Source: Bifidobacterium asteroides
GTDB taxonomy: Bacteria; Actinomycetota; Actinomycetes; Actinomycetales; Bifidobacteriaceae
Direction of reading: 5' to 3'
DNA: 64,000 nucleotides
NCBI RefSeq assembly: GCF_009683175.1
Contig: NZ_WKKW01000001.1
Span: 558,001 to 622,000, forward strand
The translations under genes were made by a program, and so were the position numbers. The notes beneath the pieces are model-generated. The model worked only from the letters and a program-made list of their open reading frames with translations, had not been told where the DNA came from and did not search any database. Positions 8,240 through 17,612 of this stretch are shown here, piece after piece; position 1 is the stretch's first letter, and each line of letters begins with the position of its first letter.

Positions 8240-9577
8240 ATGGATCAAAGAAAATCAGGGGCAGGGAGTAAAAGACAGGACCCCGCTGAGGGGTCCTTTC
8301 CAAAGCCCCCGGCAGCAGGATGGCTCCCGGCTCAGAGACGAGAGCTGATCCTCAACGCACTTCTTAGAGAGAGCGTAGTCAGAGTACCCTACCTGGCGCG
8401 GATGATGGGCACCACTGAAATAACAGTCCGAAGGGATTTGAATAATCTGGCCAGAGCTGGTCTCGTCAGACGAGTACGTGGGGGTGCCCTGGCGGTCAAA
8501 TCGCTGGATTCCCAAGGTCAATCTTTTGAATCGTTCACAATCTCATCCTCCAACAATTCTGACCCAGCCTTGGTTGGAATACCGGAGTCATCAGGCAGAA
8601 CGAAAGTCGCCTCAAAAAGGAAAACCAGAAGAAAGGGCAACCCACATCAAGCCAGCAGCAGTGGAAGCACCAACGGCAAAACCAGTGATGGTATGTCAAG
8701 CATCACCATGGATAAAGCCTCCAGCCAGGATAGAGAAGCGGTCGTTCGTAGAAGCCGAATCGGGGTGGCTCTGCCCGAGCCCAGCTTCATCTGGCCCTCA
8801 GTGAACGATGCCATCAGACGTATGGCGGCTGAGCAATTCGGACTGGAGGTCGTGGCCAAGGAAACCTCCTATGAGACCTTTCCTGAGGTAGATATTCTGG
8901 AAGATCTGGCCACTGATCCACAGATGCTTGGACTGATCGTGGCCCCAAGCATTGAACCGGATGTCGCGCCGGAAACCTGGCAATGGCTGACCGAGTGCCA
9001 ACTGCCAGTAACCATTCTGGAACGCCATCCGCCACAGTGGATGCCCGGTTTCTTCGACTCGGTTCATACCGACCATCCAGCCGGAGTCCGCCGGGGACTG
9101 CAGCACTTCCGTCAGCACGGCCACCACCGGGTGGGACTGGCTCTGGGCAGGACACCCACCGCAGGCGATATCGAGCTGGGCTGGCAGCTGATGATGCGAG
9201 AAGGAAACGGGCTTGAACAGACCTTCCTGCTCAAGGACAAGCAGCCATATGCAGCCGAGGATGTCGAGCAGATCGTCCAGACGATTCTCGACACACACAC
9301 AACGGCTGTCCTGGTCCATCCGGATTACCTGTCCATCGCTCTGGTCCCGGCACTGGGAAAACGGGGGTGCCGTATTCCCGACGATCTATCCATGATCACC
9401 ATCGATGGCTACACCAAGCGCCTGACCGTCCTGCGATCCTCGGCCCAGGATCTGGCATCCGCCGCTCTGCGCCTCCAGGTGCGGCGGATACAAGACCCGG
9501 ACCAGCGCACCGAGCACGCCTACATAGAACCCGCACTCATCGACAGGGGATCAGTTGCCGACATGGCTGACAAGTAG
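8240..9577 (+). CDS. Transcriptional regulator with DeoR-type HTH and LacI-type sensor domain
   Basis: A 445-residue regulator with mixed architecture. Residues about 30-90 are a DeoR-family winged helix-turn-helix (QRRELILNALLRESVVRV, then TEITVRRDLNNLARAGLVRR). Residues about 90-170 are a low-complexity Ser/Lys/Arg-rich linker. From about residue 175 (IGVALPEPSFIWPSVNDAIR) to the end it resembles the periplasmic-binding-protein-like sensor of LacI/GalR regulators, including the typical late segment IPDDLSMITIDGY. LacI-type sensors bind sugars, whereas standard DeoR proteins bind phosphorylated sugars through a different domain. It is divergent from the ABC operon and probably controls it, most likely by repression. 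The ATG at 8240 has GAGG upstream. Confidence 0.8.
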   Translation: MDQRKSGAGSKRQDPAEGSFPKPPAAGWLPAQRRELILNALLRESVVRVPYLARMMGTTEITVRRDLNNLARAGLVRRVRGGALAVKSLDSQGQSFESFTISSSNNSDPALVGIPESSGRTKVASKRKTRRKGNPHQASSSGSTNGKTSDGMSSITMDKASSQDREAVVRRSRIGVALPEPSFIWPSVNDAIRRMAAEQFGLEVVAKETSYETFPEVDILEDLATDPQMLGLIVAPSIEPDVAPETWQWLTECQLPVTILERHPPQWMPGFFDSVHTDHPAGVRRGLQHFRQHGHHRVGLALGRTPTAGDIELGWQLMMREGNGLEQTFLLKDKQPYAAEDVEQIVQTILDTHTTAVLVHPDYLSIALVPALGKRGCRIPDDLSMITIDGYTKRLTVLRSSAQDLASAALRLQVRRIQDPDQRTEHAYIEPALIDRGSVADMADK

Positions 9578-9749
9578 ATAGCGTCTCCCTATGGCCTGCA
9601 TGGAGCAACTGGCAAGCAGCTGCCCCAAAAACCGGTCAAGGCCAGAGTGGCCGCAATAACCATGTAATCGATGAATAACCAGCCAATGAATGCGCAAGCA
9701 AAGTCCGTCAACCCACAGCCAACAGCCTCCAACAGGCAAAAGCCCCTCA

Positions 9750-9766
9750 AACAGGGAATCCCTGTT
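9750..9766 (-). terminator. Short hairpin after mtnN, possibly a terminator
   Basis: AACAGGG and CCCTGTT form a 7-bp perfect stem with a 3-base loop, starting 10 bases past the mtnN stop. The following minus-strand sequence has only a weak T tract (CTTTT 8 bases on). It also lies between convergent genes and could serve either strand. Confidence 0.4.
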
Positions 9767-9775
9767 GGTCGGCAA

Positions 9776-10510
9776 TTAAAGTTCACGCACGATGCCCAGC
9801 ACCAGCCTGGCGGCCGTGTCGGCATATTCAGAGATGTCGAACTCGCGGAAAACCTCATAGTCGGTATCGGCGTTGTCGCTCAGAGCACGGATGACCAGAG
9901 CCGGGACCTTGTTGCGGGCCGCCACATGGCAGACGGCCGCCCCCTCCATCTCGACCGCATCAGCCCCGGTCTGCTCCTTGACCTGGGCGATCTTCTCCGG
10001 GCTATCCACAAAGTAGTTGCCTGTGGCAATGGTGCCGACGATGTGCTTGATTCCCATAGTATCCAGAGTCCGGCTTGCCAGATCCAGCAGGTGGGGGTCC
10101 GAGTGGAACTCCTCGGTTCCTGGGACCGACTGGGCCACCAACCGCATGTCCGTGTCCAGATAGCGCAGGGTGCCTCCAAGAACCACGTCGTTGATGTGCA
10201 GCTCCTTGTTCAGGTTGCCTGCAATGCCGGAGAAGATGACGGCCCTGGGATGGAAGGCATCAATCAGATACTGTGTGGTGGCGGCGATGTTGACGGTGCC
10301 CATGCCGCCCACGGTGGCAGCCAATCGAACCGGGCCCTGCGACCCATCAAGGGTGCCACATATGACTTTCAGTCCAGCATCACTGGCGTGCGGATCCTGA
10401 TCCGCCTGCTTCAGGCCTTGGCCAATCAGGGCCACTTCCTCGTCCATGGCTCCTATGACGACAACCGGCCGTCGATCTTCACCCTCCAGGGAACCGTCTG
10501 TTTCACTCAT
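9776..10510 (-). CDS. mtnN: 5'-methylthioadenosine/S-adenosylhomocysteine nucleosidase
   Basis: A 244-residue purine nucleosidase that hydrolyses methylthioadenosine and S-adenosylhomocysteine to adenine and the thioribose product, recycling methionine and clearing an inhibitor of methyltransferases. The N-terminal VVVIGAMDEEVALIG, the central GTIATGNYFV and the AVEMEGAAVCHVA motif are characteristic of MTAN; the MEG glutamate contacts the ribose. The first ATG is at 10528. The ATG at 10510 is preferred because AAGGAG lies 6 bases before it, but AGGTG upstream of 10528 makes the longer form possible. It is encoded alone, between the regulator and the DAHP synthase pair. Confidence 0.88.
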   Translation of the reverse strand: MSETDGSLEGEDRRPVVVIGAMDEEVALIGQGLKQADQDPHASDAGLKVICGTLDGSQGPVRLAATVGGMGTVNIAATTQYLIDAFHPRAVIFSGIAGNLNKELHINDVVLGGTLRYLDTDMRLVAQSVPGTEEFHSDPHLLDLASRTLDTMGIKHIVGTIATGNYFVDSPEKIAQVKEQTGADAVEMEGAAVCHVAARNKVPALVIRALSDNADTDYEVFREFDISEYADTAARLVLGIVREL

Positions 10511-10575
10511 GCCTGACTCCTTATCCATGATTTCACCTGCGACTGCGGCCCGACCAGCCTACTGCAAGCCATGAG

Positions 10576-11796
10576 TCAACGAGCCGTGCTACGACGACGT
10601 TCCACTGCCTCTGCCAGCTCCTTCAGCAGATCCTCAGTGTCGGGCCAGGAGATGCAGCGGTCGGTGATCGAGCACCCGTAGACCAGTTGGTCCAGCGGGG
10701 CCGGCTTCTGATTGCCGCCACGTATGAAACTCTCCATCATCAGCCCGGTAAAGCCCTCCTCGCCGTCGCCTATCCGCTGGGCCAACTCATGGACAACCTG
10801 GATCTGACGCCGCTCATCCTTGCCGGAATTGCCATGGGAGGCATCGATGAGCAGTCCGTGGGCAGCCGCGCTGTCCTTGGGCATGCGCTGGCGAAGTACG
10901 GCGAGAGCCGCGCGCACCGAATCCTGATCGTAGTTGGGGCCGGACTTGGAGCCGCGAAGGACCAGATGGCAGTCGGGGTTGCCCATGGTCGCTACGGCTG
11001 CGGCCTGACCCTCGTGGTCTATTCCGAAGAAGGTGTGGCGCTGAGAGGCCGCATAGCAGGAGTCAATGGCCACATCCACGCTGCCGTCCGTGGCGTTCTT
11101 GAAACCGATGGGCATGGACATGCCGCTGGCCAGCTGCCGATGGACCTGGCTCTCCGTGTTCCGAGCACCGATGGCCCCCCAGCTGACCGCATCAGAAATG
11201 TACTGGGGTGATGTAGGCTCAAGGAATTCAGTGGCCGCCGGAAGTCCGGCCTCCAGCACACCCAGCAGGATGCGCCGTGCCAGAACCAGTCCCTTCTGGA
11301 TGTTGTGGCTGCCGTCCAGGTCGGGGTCGTTGATCAGCCCCTTCCAGCCGACCGTGGTCCGGGGCTTCTCGAAGTAGACCCGCATGACAATCAGCAGCCG
11401 ATCCTTCAACCGATCATTGACGGCCGACAGACGACGGGCATAGTCCAGCGCAGCATCGGGGTCGTGGATGGAACAGGGGCCCACAATGACCAGCAACCGG
11501 TCGTCCCGCCCATGCAGGCAGTCCACAATCTCCTGCCGGGAGCGGATGACCAGGTCCTTGGCCGGTCCATCCAAGGGATATCGGGTCAGCATCTGCGCGG
11601 GCGAAGGCAGGCGGTCAAGCTCAAAGACCCGCCTGTTAACGATCCGGCCTATGCCTACCTCGTCCTCCCACCTGGGCACGTTCCCGGTCTGCAGGGGGTT
11701 GACGCCGGCCGCCAGCGCCTTGTGCACCAGTTCAACCTCATAGGCCTTGCTGGGTCGGGGCAGAGGCTCCTGTGGATCATCCTTCATCCCACTCAT
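10576..11796 (-). CDS. aroG: 3-deoxy-7-phosphoheptulonate (DAHP) synthase, type I, downstream copy
   Basis: A 406-residue enzyme that condenses phosphoenolpyruvate and erythrose 4-phosphate, the first step of the shikimate pathway. Type I (AroFGH) signatures are clear: IVGPCSIHDPDAALDYA, RVYFEKPRTTVGWKGLIND, SWGAIGARNTESQVHRQLASG, and a metal-binding DASHGNSGKD segment. About 45 N-terminal residues before the core are longer than in E. coli AroG. The ATG overlaps the stop of the upstream paralogue (ATGA), so translation is coupled. Which aromatic amino acid inhibits this copy cannot be told. Confidence 0.92.
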   Translation of the reverse strand: MSGMKDDPQEPLPRPSKAYEVELVHKALAAGVNPLQTGNVPRWEDEVGIGRIVNRRVFELDRLPSPAQMLTRYPLDGPAKDLVIRSRQEIVDCLHGRDDRLLVIVGPCSIHDPDAALDYARRLSAVNDRLKDRLLIVMRVYFEKPRTTVGWKGLINDPDLDGSHNIQKGLVLARRILLGVLEAGLPAATEFLEPTSPQYISDAVSWGAIGARNTESQVHRQLASGMSMPIGFKNATDGSVDVAIDSCYAASQRHTFFGIDHEGQAAAVATMGNPDCHLVLRGSKSGPNYDQDSVRAALAVLRQRMPKDSAAAHGLLIDASHGNSGKDERRQIQVVHELAQRIGDGEEGFTGLMMESFIRGGNQKPAPLDQLVYGCSITDRCISWPDTEDLLKELAEAVERRRSTAR

Positions 11797-12938
11797 GCCT
11801 TCATCCTTTCCCTACGGGCTTGCACGGCATCGGCCAGGATCTGCAGCAGTTCCTCGGTCCTGTCCCAGGCGATACAGGAATCGGTGACGGACCGACCGAA
11901 GACCAGCTGATCCAGTGGGGCCGGCTTCTGGTGACCGCCCTCAAGAAAACTCTCCATCATGATCCCCGACAAGCCCTGCTCGCCCTTGGCGAGACGGTCT
12001 GCCAGCTCCTCGACCACCTGGGCCTCGCGTACGGGGTCCTTGCCGCAGTTGCCATGGGCTGCATCCACAATCAGACCCCGGCATGCACCAGGACCCAGCG
12101 GTGCCTGATGCAGGACCTCCAGGGCGGACCGGACGGATTCCGCATCGTAATTGGGCCCATGACTGGAACCGCGCAGAATAATGTGGCAGTCGGGGTTGCC
12201 CATGGTCTCCGCAGCGATGACATGACCGTCCAGGTTGATGGACAGGAAATGATGCTCGGATGCCGCAGCCAGACAGGAATCGACCGCAGCCTCTACACTG
12301 CCCTCGGTCGAGTTCTTGAAGCCCATGGGCATGGACATGCCGCTGGCCAGCTCCCTGTGGACCTGGCTCTCCGTATTCCGAGCACCTATGGCCCCCCAGC
12401 TGACCGCGTCGGAAAGATACTGTGGGGTGATGGGATCCAGCCATTCTGTGGCCGCCGGAATCCCCTGGCCCAGGACCTGCCAGAGCACTTGACGGGCCAG
12501 ACGAATCCCCTTGCGAATGTTGAATGTTCCATCCAGGTCGGGGTCGTTGATCAGCCCCTTCCAACCGACCGTGGTCCTGGGCTTCTCGAAGTAGACCCGC
12601 ATGACAATCAGCAGCCGATCCTTCAACCGCTCATTGACGGCCGAGAGACGACGGGCGTACTCCAGAGCAGCCTCCGGGTCGTGAATGGAGCAGGGGCCGG
12701 TGATGACCAGCAACCGGTCGTCCCTGCCATGCAGAACATCGCGAATGGCCTGGCGGGAGTCCCGGACCAGCTCCATACGCTTCGAATCCAGGGGCCGCGA
12801 GCGCAGAAAAACCCTAGGTGCCGGGATGGGATCCAGCTGACGAATGTTGACATCCACTGTTTCGGGAAAGACGGCCGTATCGGCAAAATACTGCCGCTCC
12901 TCTTCCGGGATGATATCCGGTTCCTTGACGAATGCCAC
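11793..12938 (-). CDS. aroF: 3-deoxy-7-phosphoheptulonate (DAHP) synthase, type I, upstream copy
   Basis: A 381-residue paralogue of the adjacent DAHP synthase with the same core motifs (TGPCSIHDPEAALEYA, RVYFEKPRTTVGWKGLIND, GAIGARNTESQVHRELASG, DAAHGNCGKD). The open frame runs to 13184, but the GTG at 12936-12938 is chosen. It has GAGGAG 7 bases before it and gives the usual N-terminus (FVKEPDIIPEEERQYF); the sequence further upstream is not protein-like. The stop overlaps the start of the second copy by 4 bases. Two coupled type I copies probably give isoenzymes with different feedback control. The symbol is a label of convenience; aroF, aroG and aroH cannot be told apart here. Confidence 0.88.
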   Translation of the reverse strand: MAFVKEPDIIPEEERQYFADTAVFPETVDVNIRQLDPIPAPRVFLRSRPLDSKRMELVRDSRQAIRDVLHGRDDRLLVITGPCSIHDPEAALEYARRLSAVNERLKDRLLIVMRVYFEKPRTTVGWKGLINDPDLDGTFNIRKGIRLARQVLWQVLGQGIPAATEWLDPITPQYLSDAVSWGAIGARNTESQVHRELASGMSMPMGFKNSTEGSVEAAVDSCLAAASEHHFLSINLDGHVIAAETMGNPDCHIILRGSSHGPNYDAESVRSALEVLHQAPLGPGACRGLIVDAAHGNCGKDPVREAQVVEELADRLAKGEQGLSGIMMESFLEGGHQKPAPLDQLVFGRSVTDSCIAWDRTEELLQILADAVQARRERMKA

Positions 12939-13071
12939 GGTCGCTCTCCTCTCTGTCGCGCTACGACGATCATGCCCGAATTGCTTATGACCGCCCACAT
13001 CCGGGTCAATGTGGACAGTCCGTTCCCGCGACCCCTGTAGACCACGGGAGCGAACAGTCAGATAGGTAAGC

Positions 13072-14436
13072 TCAGGCCAAGGCACCCATGGGGTCCCAGG
13101 CGGGCAGCATGATGGCCTCCTGGTCGAAGGCCTTGCGATACTCCTCGGACAACATGGACTTGGGTACAGCCACCTCATAGACATACTGGCTGAACCAGTC
13201 GTCGCTCATGGTGAAGTAGCCCTTGTTGGCGATGTCCCCACCCCAGGAGTTCTCCACCCGCCAGCGGTTGGTGGTCCGACCGTCATCGGCCACGTCCACG
13301 CCCACGAATGCCATGGCATGGTTCTGGGCCGAGTCGCCGAAGCGCACCCGCTGCTCCTTGTCCATATCGAAGTCCACACCGTAGACCCGGCCGTACTCGA
13401 ACAGGTCGGTTGCCCACTGACCGGCCTTGCGGTCCATCATGGGGTGGCAGTCGGCGCCGAACCAGACCGGCAGACCCTGCTCGCTCATCAGACGACGGGC
13501 ACAGTCCTTCATGACCTCAACCGGGACATTCAGGTACTCGGTGGGGTCGCCGCCGGCCACGTTGCCCAGATGCTCGATGCCGATCTTGCGACCCTTGGGG
13601 TGCTCGGGGCGCGGATCGTCAACCAGGCAGACATAGTCCTCAAGCCCGGCATTCACATAGCGCTTCCAGAACTCCTGCGGGGTGATCCGCCCATCCCGGT
13701 GGAAGACGCTGTCCTTGTCGGTCCACTCCCAGTCGAAGCTGGTGGGCGGGGTGCCCAGATGAATGGTCAGGATACGGTGACCGGCCTCCAGGGTCCGGTC
13801 GATGATCTCATCGATTCCGTCCGGTTTGGCCACCATGTGAGCCGTGGCCTGATGGAGCAGACGACGCAGCTGATCGTTCATCTGGCTGGTGTTCTGGGAG
13901 GAGGCGGTCTCAGGATAGTACTGCTTGGGCACTGCGCCGTACTTCTTATAGATGTTCATGGCCATGATCCACTGGCCGCCATCGCCCATGGCATCGCCCA
14001 TCAGGAAGCGCATGAGCTGGGAGTCGACGGGCTCGCCCGCACGCACCAGAGCCCCCACGTCGCGCAGGAAGTAGTTGACGCGCTCAAGCTTGTCATAGTA
14101 CATGGCGTAGTTCTGGGACAGCTCGAAGTCGCCCATGGGGTTGGCGGTGCTTTCGCCGTCAATGTTCAGAGCCTTGCGGGCAACGAATCGAGCTACATTC
14201 AGCGAGCTGAAGAGCCAGCAGCGGCCCGAGTGCGCCTGCGAGGTGACCGTACCATTGTCGATGCTGACCGAAAATCGGTGCTGGAGCAGGCGGGAGCGAT
14301 TATAGTTGTGGGCCACTTCGTCAATGCCTACCTGAGTGACGGCGTTCATGGCGACGTGGTTGGCCTCGCGCTCATCGAAGGCGGTGCGCAGGCCCTCCAA
14401 ACGGGTCTGATCCAGTGGTGTCAGTGCTGATGTCAT
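13072..14436 (-). CDS. pepC: Aminopeptidase C (bleomycin hydrolase family, C1B)
   Basis: A 454-residue cytoplasmic cysteine aminopeptidase that trims N-terminal residues from peptides. The catalytic Cys lies in QAHSGRCWLFSSLN (around residue 70), the His in QNHAMAFVGVD (around residue 370) and the Asn in WRVENSWGGD (around residue 395), which is the C1B triad. Family members are hexameric barrels whose C-terminal tail reaches the active site; here the tail ends in PMGALA. Length matches PepC of lactic acid bacteria and bifidobacteria. It starts with ATG after AAGGA. The gene stands alone, with 111 and 133 bases on its two sides. Confidence 0.95.
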   Translation of the reverse strand: MTSALTPLDQTRLEGLRTAFDEREANHVAMNAVTQVGIDEVAHNYNRSRLLQHRFSVSIDNGTVTSQAHSGRCWLFSSLNVARFVARKALNIDGESTANPMGDFELSQNYAMYYDKLERVNYFLRDVGALVRAGEPVDSQLMRFLMGDAMGDGGQWIMAMNIYKKYGAVPKQYYPETASSQNTSQMNDQLRRLLHQATAHMVAKPDGIDEIIDRTLEAGHRILTIHLGTPPTSFDWEWTDKDSVFHRDGRITPQEFWKRYVNAGLEDYVCLVDDPRPEHPKGRKIGIEHLGNVAGGDPTEYLNVPVEVMKDCARRLMSEQGLPVWFGADCHPMMDRKAGQWATDLFEYGRVYGVDFDMDKEQRVRFGDSAQNHAMAFVGVDVADDGRTTNRWRVENSWGGDIANKGYFTMSDDWFSQYVYEVAVPKSMLSEEYRKAFDQEAIMLPAWDPMGALA

Positions 14437-14548
14437 ACGGTTTATCCTTGTTTCCTTTCATGCGGATGTATCTGCATCCCTGCATCCAGCATAGCGGGAA
14501 TCGGTCATCGAGGGTTCGCCTGGAGGAGGATGTGGACAACTGTACCTA

Positions 14549-15565
14549 TCAAGCCAAGGAGAAGCGCTGGGCTGCATTGACCACTGCCAGGACCACCAGG
14601 ACGGCCAGCCCAAGAGAGATCCAACCCTTATAGGTTCCGTGACGTGAGCGGTTGGCGCGCAGGTAGTCTGCCAGCTGTCCACGAATCAGCCAGAGGACGA
14701 CCAGTCCCCCAACCAGGCCCAGAATGGTCATTCCTTGGTTGATCATCGTGCCGGTGCGGGCCGGCACCGTCTGGGTCAGCCACATCATGGCGTCAGCCAG
14801 GACCAGGTTGTTGAAGATATGCAGAGCCATGGACCAGAGGATGGAGTATTCCATGGCGATGAAGCCCAGGACCAGACCCAGCAGGAAGGTGAACAGACTC
14901 TGGGTGATGTCCCCGTGCAGACAGGCGAAGATAAAGGAGGAGGTGACGATGGCGAAGGTCCGTCCGAAGGGTCTGAGCCTGCCCATGACCACGCCGCGCA
15001 GCAGGAACTCCTCGACGACGGGGACCATGATGGCCGTGTCCAGAGGCGACAGGAACCCGTGCTGGCCCGCAGCGATCTGGGAGGTGGTGGAATGGTAGAC
15101 CAGCCCCAGGGCCTGGGATCCCTGGTTGACCACCCAGGTGAAGCCCGTCTCGATGCTGCTGGCCAGCATGATCAGCAGGATGGCCCCGATCAGCACGGCC
15201 GGACCGGGATTGGTCCGAGCCCTGTACTGTACCGGGTTGGAGCCACGGCCGAGCAGGTCCTGGCCGCGAGTGCCGAAGAGAAAGACCAGCATAACCAGAT
15301 CGCCCAGCAAATCAGCTAGACCTGGCTGACGAGCAATGCCCAGGGCTGCTGCCACCGAGGGTAGATTCAGAACTCCCGCAATCAGATTGGCTACCACCAG
15401 GTACACCAGAGCATAAAGAGATTGCAGATCCACCCCACGACGCACCTGGGCACTCCATGAGCGTACAGGTCCTTCGGATGCGCTCGACCCTCTCTGTCTG
15501 CCCGCATCCGTCTCGATCGAATCTGTGGCAGACACATGTGATGATGCGTGCTGTGAATGCTGCAT
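14549..15565 (-). CDS. CPBP-family intramembrane metalloprotease (CAAX protease-like)
   Basis: A 338-residue integral membrane protein with about eight hydrophobic segments after a polar N-terminus of roughly 45 residues. The conserved CPBP motifs are present: motif 1 EEFLLRGVV (around residue 185), a second motif with FACLHGDITQS (around residue 220) and the third with SMALHIFNN (around residue 255). These supply the glutamates and histidines of the presumed metal site. Bacterial members act in peptide maturation, bacteriocin self-immunity or regulation; the target here is unknown. No bacteriocin-like gene lies nearby. Confidence 0.85.
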   Translation of the reverse strand: MQHSQHASSHVSATDSIETDAGRQRGSSASEGPVRSWSAQVRRGVDLQSLYALVYLVVANLIAGVLNLPSVAAALGIARQPGLADLLGDLVMLVFLFGTRGQDLLGRGSNPVQYRARTNPGPAVLIGAILLIMLASSIETGFTWVVNQGSQALGLVYHSTTSQIAAGQHGFLSPLDTAIMVPVVEEFLLRGVVMGRLRPFGRTFAIVTSSFIFACLHGDITQSLFTFLLGLVLGFIAMEYSILWSMALHIFNNLVLADAMMWLTQTVPARTGTMINQGMTILGLVGGLVVLWLIRGQLADYLRANRSRHGTYKGWISLGLAVLVVLAVVNAAQRFSLA

Positions 15566-15696
15566 GATGCTCTCCCAACCCTGTGACCTCTGGCCTGCAC
15601 CCTTTCACCACTGACTCTAGGCCACGGCAGCGGTTCGGATCGAGATTGACGCCCATGCCGGTTCGGCATGGGGTCACGCAATTTCCAGGAAGGATG

Positions 15697-15742
15697 GGAA
15701 AAAGAAAGGCCGGCTTCCAGATCATGCCTGCAAGCCGGCCTT
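15697..15742 (-). terminator. Intrinsic terminator of the coiled-coil protein gene
   Basis: AAGGCCGGCTT (15732-15742 on the minus strand) pairs perfectly with AAGCCGGCCTT (15706-15716), an 11-bp stem followed by TTTCTTTTT. It lies 22 bases past the stop of the gene at 15765. Confidence 0.88.
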
Positions 15743-15764
15743 GGCGAATATGGACGTTCGCTGA

Positions 15765-17468
15765 TCAGTCCCGATCGGTCGGGGTCACGTCATCGTTGAT
15801 GGGCGGAATGACCGTAGTCTCCTGGTCCGTGACCGCCTTCTCCACCTGTCCATCCTTGGCCTGGACGGATGCATCAGGCAGGACGCTCGGTGCCGGGGAG
15901 GGCAGGACCTGGGTCGGCATATTGGCCGAGGACCGGACAGCCACAGCTGCGCTGGCTTCATCTTTGGCATCCTTGACGGAATCAGCTGCCGCATCATCAG
16001 CCGCCAGGTCATCGGCCGGTTGGCTCTCTGCGACCGAATCGACCGAAGTCTGAGTGGCTTCTTCCTGGTTCTCGGTGACGGGCTGACCGACACCATCATC
16101 CTCGCTTTCGGCCTTCGGAGCAGGCACAGGTAGCGGATCCGCGGCAGGTACAGCATTGACTACGGGAACACTGGGAGCCTGCCCCTCGTCCTCGTCATTG
16201 ACCACAGCCTCATCGTGGAAGCCATCGAAGTTACCGAATGACTTGGAGAAGATGTTCCGCAGCTCGTCAACCCGGGAGGTGATGGTGGCTTCCCGGTGCT
16301 GCAGCTTGGTGATGTGGTCCTTGAGCCCGTCCAGTTCAGCCTGGGCGGCCTTGCGATGGGCCTCGACTTCGTCCTGGGCGCGCTGCTTGGCCTCCTCCAG
16401 CAGCTGGCTGGCCTTGCGTTCGGACTCCTCGCGCTTGAAGGAGGCGAACGAATCGGCATCCTTGCGGGTGGCCTTGGCCTGTTCAATCAGCTCCTGGGAC
16501 TCCTTCTCGGTCTTGACCCGCCGTTCCTCAAGGCTCTTGAGCAGCTCGCCCACCTTCTTGGTGGCATCCTCCTGCTGGGCGGCGATGTCGGAGCGGACCT
16601 GCTCGGCCTCGGCGTTCACCTTGGCCATGGTCTCGGCGCTGGTGACCTTGGACTCGTCCACGATCTGCTGGGCCTCGGACTTGGCCTTGTCGGTGATCTC
16701 CGAGGCCTGCCTGCGGGCATCATTCAGGCTCTTGGAGACCTGCTCACGCACGTCGGCCAGCTTTTTGTTGGCCTCGGCCAGGGCCTTCTGAATCTGATCG
16801 TTGGCATCCTTCTTGAGCTTGGCGATCTCCTCGTCGCTCTTGCGCCGCTTGTCGGCGATCTCCTTGGCGGCCTTGGCCTTCTGCTCGGACAGTTCCTTGT
16901 CCTGGGTGGCCTTGCTGGTGGCCAGCCGCTTTTCGTGCTCCTCGCGGGAGTTCTGCAGCTCCAGATCCAGGGCCTGACGGCGTTCCGCCACGACCTTGTC
17001 TGCTGCGGACTTGCTCTGCTCGCTCTGCTGCTTGGCGGTGGTGGTGACGGTCCTGGCTTCGTCGTTTGCTGCCTCGACGATGGACTTGGCCTTGGCGTTG
17101 GCCTCGTCCACGATGTGCTTGGCTTCAAGCTGGGCCTCGTTAACCAGGGTCGTCGCCTTCTCCTGGGCGGAGGTCTTGGTGGACGCCGCATCCTGCTTGG
17201 CGCGGTTGAGCAGCTCGGTGCTGGTCTGCTCGGCCGAAGCCAACAGCTGCTGGGCATTGGCTCCAAGGGAGGCGAAGGAGTTGCGCGGCTGTTCGACCTT
17301 GCGAGACTTGGCCTCCTGGAGTTCCGCCTCCAGCTTCAGAATGCGGTCATCGTCAGCCTTGATTTGCTGACGCAACCGGGCCAGATTGCTCCGCGAGGCC
17401 GCCAGGGCCTGGTCGACCCGCTCCTTGTCATAACCTCGCAGGACAACGGGAAACTGATCTTCGGCCAT
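15765..17468 (-). CDS. DivIVA-like long coiled-coil protein
   Basis: A 567-residue protein. The first 20 residues (MAEDQFPVVLRGYDKERVDQ) resemble the N-terminal membrane-curvature-sensing segment of DivIVA/GpsB proteins, which has an FxxxxRGYD-type pattern. Residues about 25-420 are almost entirely heptad-rich coiled coil, full of Ala, Lys, Glu and Gln. The last 130 residues are acidic, Pro/Ser/Ala-rich and probably disordered. Actinobacterial relatives (Wag31, Scy or FilP-like proteins) organise polar growth, so a cytoskeletal or polarity role is plausible but inferred. The ATG at 17466-17468 is preferred over GTG 17489 because AGAGGAG precedes it. It is monocistronic, with its own strong terminator. 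Confidence 0.7.
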   Translation of the reverse strand: MAEDQFPVVLRGYDKERVDQALAASRSNLARLRQQIKADDDRILKLEAELQEAKSRKVEQPRNSFASLGANAQQLLASAEQTSTELLNRAKQDAASTKTSAQEKATTLVNEAQLEAKHIVDEANAKAKSIVEAANDEARTVTTTAKQQSEQSKSAADKVVAERRQALDLELQNSREEHEKRLATSKATQDKELSEQKAKAAKEIADKRRKSDEEIAKLKKDANDQIQKALAEANKKLADVREQVSKSLNDARRQASEITDKAKSEAQQIVDESKVTSAETMAKVNAEAEQVRSDIAAQQEDATKKVGELLKSLEERRVKTEKESQELIEQAKATRKDADSFASFKREESERKASQLLEEAKQRAQDEVEAHRKAAQAELDGLKDHITKLQHREATITSRVDELRNIFSKSFGNFDGFHDEAVVNDEDEGQAPSVPVVNAVPAADPLPVPAPKAESEDDGVGQPVTENQEEATQTSVDSVAESQPADDLAADDAAADSVKDAKDEASAAVAVRSSANMPTQVLPSPAPSVLPDASVQAKDGQVEKAVTDQETTVIPPINDDVTPTDRD

Positions 17469-17612
17469 GGAAACACTCCTCTTCGCCACCAGGACATGCC
17501 GGCCCGTGACAAGAATGTCTTCGGTCCGGTGGATTTACCTCGACTCTACCCCATGGCAGGCCAAAATTCGCCGTCTGACCTGCCGCCGACACATTGGCCT
17601 TACATACCGGTC

